The notes below the pieces were generated by a model. That model saw only the letters and a program-made list of their open reading frames with translations. It ran no database searches and was not told the DNA's origin. This document shows, piece by piece, positions 1-5,384 of a stretch of 11,674 bases of DNA. How positions within the stretch are numbered: the first letter of the stretch is position 1; each line of letters begins with the position of its first letter. The DNA lies in contig DRLW01000562.1 of NCBI GenBank assembly GCA_011375275.1, forward strand, positions 1 through 11,674, in the 5' to 3' direction. The position numbers and the translations under genes were made by a program. The stretch is from Bacteroidota bacterium. Lineage in GTDB: Bacteria > Zhuqueibacterota > Zhuqueibacteria > Zhuqueibacterales > Geothermadaptataceae.

Positions 1-26
1 CCGATATTTTTCTGATCCATCCTCTC

Positions 27-50
27 GTTACACCGCTCCCGCGGTGTGAC
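27..50. repeat. Hairpin 1 of repeat copy A
   Basis: Ten-base arms (27-36 and 41-50) flank the tetraloop TCCC. All positions pair, one as T-G (29 with 48). In copy C the same arms carry a T-G pair at a different place, so both C/T differences face a G and keep the stem. Confidence 0.7.
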
Positions 51-56
51 GCCCTG

Positions 57-74
57 TTGCCGCTCCTGCGGCAA
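57..74. repeat. Hairpin 2 of repeat copy A
   Basis: TTGCCGC (57-63) pairs perfectly with GCGGCAA (68-74) around the loop TCCT. In copy C only the inner five pairs remain (319-323 with 328-332). The core CCGC-TCCT-GCGG resembles that of hairpin 1. Confidence 0.65.
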
Positions 75-200
75 TGCACCAGCGAAACGAACTGCCGCCT
101 GCTCCGAATGCCCGCACGGATACCGTAAAGAGGCTATCCCGGCACTGCTGTAAAATTGACGACTTTGAGGCGCGAAAAATCGTGCACGACAAACGTTTTT

Positions 201-280
201 CCTCTCGTCACACCGCTCTGAGCTACATCCCCCTGGCCCGGCTGTGGGCCGGGCCTGTCCCCCTTCGAAGGGAGATTTAT
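201..280. repeat. Truncated repeat head and hairpin spacer between the two copies
   Basis: Bases 201-218 match the first 18 bases of copy A with one difference and then diverge, so this looks like a third, truncated copy starting exactly 180 bp after the first. The rest is a spacer with two strong dyads: an all-GC 8-bp stem (235-242 with 248-255, 5-base loop) and the 12-bp perfect palindrome CCCTTCGAAGGG (261-272). No T-run follows the GC stem on the + strand, so it is not a standard intrinsic terminator. Confidence 0.6.
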
Positions 281-460
281 TCTCTCGTCACACTGCTCCT
301 GCGGTGTGACGCCCTGTTGCCGCTCCTGCGGCCGTACCCCAGCGAAGCGAACTGCCGCCTGCTCCGAATGCCCGCACGGATACCGAAGAGATGCTATCCC
401 GGCAGTACCATAAAATTGACGACTTCGGGGCACGCTAAATCGTGCACGACAAACGTTTCA
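281..460. repeat. 180-bp direct repeat, copy C
   Basis: This is the second full copy of the block at 21-200. It keeps the first hairpin (286-296 pairing with 301-311, loop TCCT, one T-G pair), the conserved middle, and the palindrome TCGTGCACGA at 440-449. Differences cluster around 333-338, 386-410 and 426-436, so the copies have been separate for some time. The repeat may continue upstream of the window, because bases 1-20 end in a similar T-rich run before the repeat head. Confidence 0.85.
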
Positions 461-889
461 TCCTCCTCTCTGCATCAGACGAATAGCCGAGTTAAACGGA
501 TCCCTCGGGTACATATTGTGTAATTTTATTATTTACATGTGGTTGCTGCATTTCTCTCTTGCTATTGTGAGCTGAACAGTTTATTTTTCTGCCTGTCAGC
601 TCAGGATGCGTATCAGGAAGTGCCTGTCTGCCTCCCTGGCCAGTGTCTGAACGAGGTGTGTTCTCCTTCAGTACCGTGCTGCACTTTTCTCTGCCCGTAA
701 TTTTTCCAGCCAAACTGAAACCTGTCACTGATAATCACGTTATGCCGCTTTGTTCATCAAGAAACGCAGCGAGCAGAGAAAACAGGAAAACGGGAAGCTT
801 TTCGTCGAAAGCGAACTCTCATCACCTGCTTCCGCGGTGTGAGGGGAGTACGGTTACTCCAAAAAAATTACTTTTACCGACCTTGCCGT
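461..889. other. Intergenic region without a recognised gene
   Basis: No convincing coding region, tRNA or other RNA gene is visible. Open frames here (for example on the - strand across 492-728) encode compositionally odd peptides without a recognisable domain. The stretch around 515-565 is AT-richer and could hold promoter elements for the downstream gene, but no convincing -35/-10 pair was found. The only clear structure is the hairpin at 816-842. Confidence 0.5.
816..842. repeat. Degenerate copy of the repeat head and hairpin upstream of the lipoprotein gene
   Basis: The sequence CTCTC followed by a TCAC...TGC / GCGGTGTGA arm pair resembles the head of copies A and C (21-50 and 281-311). 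Bases 822-829 pair with 834-842 around TTCC, with one bulged T (838) and one T-G pair. It lies 48 bp before the ATG of the lipoprotein gene, so it would fall in the leader RNA if transcription starts upstream. Confidence 0.5.
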
Positions 890-2152
890 ATGAAGTCTGT
901 TACGTTTTTCAGTTTTTTATGCTGTCTGCTGCTTGCCGGCTGCACCAAAAGGGAGCGCATCAATCCCCTCGACCCGGAAAATCCGCGGACGCAGGGCCGC
1001 CCGGAAGCGCCTCTGTTGTATTCAGTGTTGGATACAGTCGTCCTCAGTTGGCGCGAATACTCGTTCTCCGATCTCGACAGTATCCGCATTTTCCGAAAAA
1101 TCGAGGGCGAGGGTGAGTTTGAACTGCTGGAGACTATCGATCCTGAGCAGAGTGAAGTCCGGGATTTTCCCGTGTCTTATGAGAAACGGCACTGGTACAG
1201 CATCTCGCTGAACGCGCGGGAGTATGAGTCCTTGCGTTCCGAAGCCGCCGGCATCCGGCCGGGGCCGACCTTCCTCTGGGCTTCGGATATTGAACGCGGC
1301 CAGATCGTGCGCTACACCCATGATGGTGCGCATGAGGTTTTTCGTTCACAACCTCTGTTTCTGGAACCGATCGATATTGCGCTGGATACGTTGAATCAGG
1401 TGATCTGGGTCGCAGATGCCATCGCTTCCGAGATTCTGCGTGTTGATTTTTCCGGCAGGATCGGCTTGAGCCTGCGCGGCATCAAGCGTATTTATCAGTT
1501 ACGCCTGGACCCGGCAGACCAGAGCCTGCTCGTGCTCAGCAGGCTGGACAGCACGCTGACGCGCTATGCGACCGATGGGCAGGAAGTCATGCAAGTGCGC
1601 GGGCTGAACCGGCCGGTCGCGCTCCGGGTGCATGCTGCAGATCGCTCGCTTTTTGTGCTGGAAAAATCCCGCCGCCGCATCGTCCATCTCTCTGCCGCGG
1701 GCGACAGTATCGGCAGCCTGCAGGGCTTTTCAGCACCGTATGATTTGGCCATCGACAGCAAAGCAAACCTGCTTTGGGTGGCGGACAGCACCAGCGTGCT
1801 GCGCATCGATCTGCGCGATGGCAGCCGCACGGCCATCGATGGATTCGATATGGCCTACCGTGTCGCGGTGGAACCGGCCTCCGGAGCGTGCTGGGTGATC
1901 GACTGGTCGCCGGAGCGCGAGAAGAGCGCTGTCGTGCAGGTGAGCCGGGATGGTCAGGTACGGTTTCGGCTTGGTGGCTTCACTGACCCGCGCAGTCTGG
2001 CGGTCAATTCTTATAATGGCAACTGTTTCGTCGCCGAGACGCTGGCAGGTACCTTGAGCGAGGTATCCGTACGGGGGGAGCTGCTGTCCCGGACAGCCAC
2101 GCGCGGCGGTCTGATCGATCTCGCTGTGCAGCCGGCGCCTGCACCGCGCTGA
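890..2152 (+). CDS. Lipoprotein with fibronectin-III-like domain and NHL/YncE-type beta-propeller
   Basis: The product is a 420-residue exported lipoprotein of unknown specific function. The ATG at 890 gives a short hydrophobic signal peptide ending in the lipobox LLAGC, with the lipidated Cys at residue 18. A longer frame opens with GTG at 839 but would put 17 hydrophilic residues before the signal, so 890 is preferred, although no clear Shine-Dalgarno precedes it. Residues about 38-122 resemble a fibronectin-III domain. From about 125 to the end there are roughly six repeats of 40-45 residues with strands such as IWVAD, LLVLS, LFVLE, LWVAD and CWVID followed by (L/V)xRxxxxG turns, as in NHL or YncE-like beta-propellers. 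Such domains usually bind proteins or ligands at the cell surface. It ends 65 bp before the membrane phosphatase gene, so it may be co-transcribed and act in sensing, but that is inference. The propeller fold is fairly sure, the blade count less so. Confidence 0.8.
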   Translation: MKSVTFFSFLCCLLLAGCTKRERINPLDPENPRTQGRPEAPLLYSVLDTVVLSWREYSFSDLDSIRIFRKIEGEGEFELLETIDPEQSEVRDFPVSYEKRHWYSISLNAREYESLRSEAAGIRPGPTFLWASDIERGQIVRYTHDGAHEVFRSQPLFLEPIDIALDTLNQVIWVADAIASEILRVDFSGRIGLSLRGIKRIYQLRLDPADQSLLVLSRLDSTLTRYATDGQEVMQVRGLNRPVALRVHAADRSLFVLEKSRRRIVHLSAAGDSIGSLQGFSAPYDLAIDSKANLLWVADSTSVLRIDLRDGSRTAIDGFDMAYRVAVEPASGACWVIDWSPEREKSAVVQVSRDGQVRFRLGGFTDPRSLAVNSYNGNCFVAETLAGTLSEVSVRGELLSRTATRGGLIDLAVQPAPAPR

Positions 2153-2217
2153 TCACGATTCGGCACGATTGATCGCGCGGGGCACGCACCGGAAAACAAC
2201 AGGGCAAAGGGCTACAG

Positions 2218-4299
2218 GTGAAACTGAAATTGTGGAAAAAAGCGTTTTATTTCCTTCCGGCACTGTTATTCCTGATGATCACCGGGCTGGACCTGTTGCT
2301 CTTTTTCGTCGGCTTCATGCCCGAGGTCGTGCGCATCCTGCGCGATTTTTTTCTGCTCTCCGTTATTCTTCTCCTGATCCCGCTGCAACAGCTTTTTCCC
2401 ATTTTTAAAGAAAAAAAGATCACCCTCATCCTGCGCAACATCATCCTGCTCAGCGTGATCGCCTGGGCGGTCTTTACCGTTTCCACCGGCCATTATCACA
2501 CCCTTGTGGCCACAGGATCGATCTTTACAAAACTCTCGGCTTTTGCACGCAATTTTCTCATCGGCACGCTGTCCGCGGTTCTGGTTTTGTTGTTGAATTT
2601 GAGCATCTTCGCGCTGTTGAAGAATCTGGTGTTGTACAAAAGCAAGCCCTCGACGCTGAGAAATTTCCGCCTGCTGCTGATCGCCATCCTGATTTTTGCC
2701 GTCATTTCATCCTGGTCCGGAGTTGAAACGTTTCGCTTCGGCACCCCTTTTACCGCCACCCCATTTGGCCTCAGCTATGGCGCGGTCTTGTTGCTGATCT
2801 TTATCAACGCCACACGCACGGCATGGATCAGCTTTCTCAACCGCGGCCAAAAATGGCGCACTTTCATGCTCACGCCGGTCGTGATTTTCTGCAGCACCTC
2901 AGTGATGTACGGCATCCGGGACAGCTTTATCGTCGAGTACAGTGTCGTCTGGGCAGCGTTGATCGCTTCCTTCAGCGCCTTTCTCTTCGCGTACAGTCTG
3001 TTTTCCGGAATTTTATTGCTGTTGCATCTGCCCACAGCGCGCATTTACGACGAAAAAATGATCGCCATCCGGTCGCTGCAGGAGCTCTCGCAGTCGATCA
3101 GCCTGTTCCTGGAACGTTCGGAGTTGATGCAAAAGGTGACCCAGCTTGCGTCACAGGTGATTCATTCCGACTTTGCCTGGCTGGAGATTTACGATGCCCG
3201 CCATGACCGTTTCACGCTCGGCGCAGCGGTTCATCTCAGCGAGGAGGAAATGAGCGGCCTGCCGCTGGATACCGGCGATGGGATTAGCCGCTGGGTTTTG
3301 CGCAATCACGACAGCGTTGTCGCCAACGACGCCGGCTCGGATGCACGCACAGCCGCGCTGCGGGAGTGGAAAAAGGAGATCGGTGCGGTGCTGGCTGTGG
3401 AAGTACGCAGCAACGACCGTTTTTACGGCGTGCTTTTCTCTGCCAACACCAGCATGTACAGCTTTGATCAATTCGATCGCGACATGCTGCAGTCTTTTGC
3501 TGACCAGGCCGCGATCGCCTTTCAGAATGCGCATCTGCTGGCGGAATCCCTCGAAAAGGAGCGGCTGACCCAGGAGCTGCGCATCGCGCGCGAGGCACAG
3601 CAGAAGCTGTTGCCGCGCACCATGCCGCGCATCCCGGGCGTGGATGTCGCCGGATTCAGCATCCCGGCGCAGGAGGTTGGCGGAGATTATTTTGATCTGA
3701 AAATGAGCGACGATAAGCTGGTTGTGATCATCGGTGATGTTTCGGGCAAGGGCACAGCCGCGGCATTTTATATGGCCGAAGTCAAAGGAATTATCGATTG
3801 CCTGGTCGATATGCACGATTCGCCGGCTGAGTTGCTGGCGCGTGCGAACCGCGTGCTCTATCGCGGCCTGGAGAAGAACATGTTCGTCACCCTCCTGTGC
3901 GCCTATATCGATCCTGTCGAGCGGAGCGTCACGTTCAGCCGCGCCGGCCATAGCCCGATGATCTGGTGCCCGAAAGGGCAGGCACCACGCCTGATGGACT
4001 CGAAGGGCATCGCTCTGGGACTGGACAGCGGCCGTATTTTCGAGCAGAACACTGAAGAAAAGTGCCTGCGCGCCGGCGCCGGAGACTTTCTGGTTTTCTA
4101 CACCGACGGGCTGACAGAGGCTCGAAATCCGCAACAGCAGGAATTTCAGGAGAAAAAACTGCTTTCAATTCTCGCAAATAGAACGTTTATTACTGCCGGG
4201 GAGCTGCAGGATCATATCATCGCGGCGGCGAAAGAGCACATGCACATCGCGCCGATGCATGATGATTTTACGCTCGTTGTGGTCAAATTTGAGGAATAG
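2218..4299 (+). CDS. Membrane-anchored GAF-PP2C (SpoIIE/RsbU-type) serine phosphatase
   Basis: This 693-residue protein is predicted to dephosphorylate a phosphoserine on a STAS antagonist. Residues 1-275 hold about eight hydrophobic segments (near 10-34, 43-62, 70-90, 112-135, 148-166, 185-203, 213-233, 240-275). A GAF-like domain follows (about 290-440), then a helical linker (446-466, ending QQKLLP) and the PP2C domain to the C terminus. The metal-binding motifs are intact: GGDYFD (D490, D493), GDVSGKG (D507), TDG (D630) and HDD (D682, D683), so it should be active. The GTG start at 2218 has AAAGGG a few bases upstream. The STAS and kinase genes follow directly, which supports RsbU-like signalling. 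The membrane part matches no sensor family I can name, so the signal is unknown. Its linker and catalytic domain closely resemble those of the phosphatase at 5385-7127, suggesting gene duplication. Confidence 0.9.
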   Translation: MKLKLWKKAFYFLPALLFLMITGLDLLLFFVGFMPEVVRILRDFFLLSVILLLIPLQQLFPIFKEKKITLILRNIILLSVIAWAVFTVSTGHYHTLVATGSIFTKLSAFARNFLIGTLSAVLVLLLNLSIFALLKNLVLYKSKPSTLRNFRLLLIAILIFAVISSWSGVETFRFGTPFTATPFGLSYGAVLLLIFINATRTAWISFLNRGQKWRTFMLTPVVIFCSTSVMYGIRDSFIVEYSVVWAALIASFSAFLFAYSLFSGILLLLHLPTARIYDEKMIAIRSLQELSQSISLFLERSELMQKVTQLASQVIHSDFAWLEIYDARHDRFTLGAAVHLSEEEMSGLPLDTGDGISRWVLRNHDSVVANDAGSDARTAALREWKKEIGAVLAVEVRSNDRFYGVLFSANTSMYSFDQFDRDMLQSFADQAAIAFQNAHLLAESLEKERLTQELRIAREAQQKLLPRTMPRIPGVDVAGFSIPAQEVGGDYFDLKMSDDKLVVIIGDVSGKGTAAAFYMAEVKGIIDCLVDMHDSPAELLARANRVLYRGLEKNMFVTLLCAYIDPVERSVTFSRAGHSPMIWCPKGQAPRLMDSKGIALGLDSGRIFEQNTEEKCLRAGAGDFLVFYTDGLTEARNPQQQEFQEKKLLSILANRTFITAGELQDHIIAAAKEHMHIAPMHDDFTLVVVKFEE

Positions 4300-4398
4300 C
4301 CGTGGCGGGCAGCCTGTAATTCCCATGTGGCACAGATGCGCGTAGCCGGCAGAGAGCGCGGCCGGCAGGCAGCCGGAACATTTGGCAGGGAGTCTCGT

Positions 4399-4413
4399 AA
4401 CCGGATGCCGGTT
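4399..4413. promoter_or_regulatory. Small hairpin upstream of the antagonist gene's ribosome binding site
   Basis: AACCGG (4399-4404) pairs with CCGGTT (4408-4413) around the loop ATG, ending nine bases before the strong Shine-Dalgarno. The 137-bp gap also carries a direct repeat of GCCGGCAG (4345-4352 and 4361-4368). The stem could influence translation or be chance, and there is no T-run to make it a terminator. Confidence 0.25.
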
Positions 4414-4422
4414 TCAATTCTT

Positions 4423-4429
4423 AAGGAGG
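4423..4429 (+). promoter_or_regulatory. Strong ribosome binding site of the STAS gene
   Basis: AAGGAGG lies seven bases before the ATG at 4437. It is the most consensus-like Shine-Dalgarno in the signalling cluster and fixes the start over the out-of-frame ATGs at 4431 and 4441. Confidence 0.75.
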
Positions 4430-4436
4430 TATGTGA

Positions 4437-4799
4437 ATGAATGGCTTCGAAGTAGCACAACACAACTCAGAGGACGGAATCACAATTCTGAGGTTGAAAG
4501 GGTTTCTCGACGCTCATACGGCGGGGGATCTCGAAGCAGCTTTGCAGAAGTGTATCGATGAAAAAAAATTCAGAATCGTGGTGAATTTTGAGGAGCTGAA
4601 CTATATCAGCAGCGCTGGTCTTGGTGTTTTTATGGGATTTATCGAGGATGTCCGCGAGAATGGCGGCGATATCAAGATGACCAGCATGACGGAGAAGATA
4701 TTTCATGTGTTCGACCTGCTCGGTTTCCCGGCTCTGTACGACATTCTGAAAACGGATGACGAAGCCGTGGAGCGATTCGCCCAGACAGAAAAGGAATGA
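4437..4799 (+). CDS. STAS-domain anti-sigma factor antagonist (RsbV/SpoIIAA type)
   Basis: The 120-residue single-domain protein has the size and pattern of a STAS antagonist. An early strand (ILRLKG followed by LDA, about 17-26) leads to a second strand ending in the signature YISSAGLGVF (56-65). S58/S59 are the candidate phosphoacceptors, S59 being the position usually phosphorylated in SSAGL-type relatives. A helix and a final strand-helix region (MTEKIFHVFDLLGF) complete the fold. In the known pathway the unphosphorylated form binds the kinase and displaces its client, and PP2C phosphatases reactivate it. It sits 24 bp before the kinase gene and is probably translated in tandem with it. 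It is the only antagonist in the window, so it is the likely common substrate of the three phosphatases. The family call is firm, and the pairing is inferred from context. Confidence 0.93.
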   Translation: MNGFEVAQHNSEDGITILRLKGFLDAHTAGDLEAALQKCIDEKKFRIVVNFEELNYISSAGLGVFMGFIEDVRENGGDIKMTSMTEKIFHVFDLLGFPALYDILKTDDEAVERFAQTEKE

Positions 4800-4823
4800 T
4801 GTCCACAGGCAGAAAACGAGGCG

Positions 4824-5294
4824 GTGATTATTTTGGCGAAAAAAGTTAAAACGTATCAGCTTAAAGTTCCGAGCAGCACGGATCAACTCGAGATCATCCG
4901 TGAATTCGTCACCGGTGTGGCGCGCAAAGTCGGCTTTCGGGAAGATGAGCTGAACAAAATCGAGCTGGCTGTTGATGAAGCGAGCACCAACGTGGTCAAG
5001 CATGCCTATGCTTATGATGATCGCAAGCCGATTGAGATCCAGCTTCGCGTTGAGCCGGACAGATTTGTGATACAAATTACCGACAAAGGCAAGGGCTTCA
5101 AACCCGAGCAGGTCAAAAAACCGGATATGAAAGAGTATCTCGCCAAAATGCGTGTCGGAGGGCTGGGGATTTATCTCATGAAAACCATGATGGATGAGGT
5201 AGAGTTCAGCATAGACCCTGGCAGAAAAAATAGGGTACGGATGGTCAAATACATCACGCCCGAGACCGTGCACCCGACGCGCAAGGTTTCATAA
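4824..5294 (+). CDS. Anti-sigma-factor-type serine kinase (RsbW/SpoIIAB-like HATPase)
   Basis: The 156-residue protein is a stand-alone GHKL ATPase domain of the kind that phosphorylates STAS antagonists. The N-box ELAVDEASTNVVKHAY (47-62) has the Glu (E52) and Asn (N56) expected for ATP hydrolysis and Mg binding. The G1 box DKGKGF (87-92) and the glycine-rich GGLGIYLMK (112-120) form the ATP lid. There is no dimerisation/phosphoacceptor histidine domain, which separates it from histidine kinases. The start is uncertain. GTG at 4824 is taken here, but TTG at 4833, which would give MAKKVKTYQ, is equally plausible, with GAGG at 4818-4821 upstream of both. The protein may also sequester a client such as a sigma factor, but none is encoded nearby. 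Family assignment is firm. Confidence 0.92.
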   Translation: MIILAKKVKTYQLKVPSSTDQLEIIREFVTGVARKVGFREDELNKIELAVDEASTNVVKHAYAYDDRKPIEIQLRVEPDRFVIQITDKGKGFKPEQVKKPDMKEYLAKMRVGGLGIYLMKTMMDEVEFSIDPGRKNRVRMVKYITPETVHPTRKVS

Positions 5295-5348
5295 CCCCGC
5301 CGCCACGTTCTGCCCCCATCAGCACAATCCGCACGTCAGATGTGAACC

Positions 5349-5363
5349 GGCGGAACCCCCGCC
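5349..5363. promoter_or_regulatory. Small GC hairpin between kinase and second phosphatase genes
   Basis: GGCGG (5349-5353) can pair with CCGCC (5359-5363) around AACCC in the 90-bp gap. No T-run follows, so it is not a standard terminator. It may be chance in GC-rich sequence. Confidence 0.2.
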
Positions 5364-5384
5364 ACAATTCAATTTCAGGTCTCC

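Larger units (their letters stand above)
21..200. repeat. 180-bp direct repeat, copy A
   Basis: This block aligns without gaps to 281-460 at a constant offset of 260 bp, with about 157 of 180 positions identical by eye. It opens with two adjacent short hairpins (27-50 and 57-74), followed by a well-conserved stretch around 79-125, and ends with the perfect palindrome TCGTGCACGA (180-189). The offset is not a multiple of three, so no single reading frame reads both copies alike, which argues against coding. It may be an interspersed non-coding element of the REP or MITE kind, but the family is not recognised. Confidence 0.85.

Noticed and set aside
235..255. Intrinsic terminator at the GC hairpin
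   Set aside because: No T-run follows the stem on either strand.
134..433. Open frame of 99 codons on the - strand across both repeat copies
   Set aside because: The same frame argument applies, and it is best explained as a by-product of GC-rich repeats.
21..460. CRISPR array
   Set aside because: There are only two full copies, the unit is 180 bp, and there are no short repeats with regular spacers and no cas genes.
74..523. Open frame of 149 codons on the + strand across the repeat region
   Set aside because: The two repeat copies are offset by 260 bp, not a multiple of three, so the frame reads them differently. The peptide has no recognisable domain and no ribosome binding site.
492..728. 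Open frame of 78 codons on the - strand
   Set aside because: No domain, no clear ribosome binding site and an atypical composition.
839..889. Upstream GTG start for the lipoprotein gene
   Set aside because: It lies inside the hairpin at 816-842 and would add 17 residues before the signal peptide. The ATG at 890 gives a proper lipoprotein signal.
643..1116. Open frame overlapping the lipoprotein start in another frame
   Set aside because: It overlaps the signal peptide and FN3 part of a well-supported gene and encodes no recognisable domain.
3151..4134. Long antisense open frame (327 codons) opposite the first phosphatase
   Set aside because: Long antisense frames are expected opposite GC-biased codons, and the peptide has no recognisable family. 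The + strand frame has all PP2C motifs.
4467..5273. Antisense open frame spanning both the STAS and kinase genes
   Set aside because: It crosses two well-supported genes and the gap between them, has no domain, and is a shadow of + strand codon bias.
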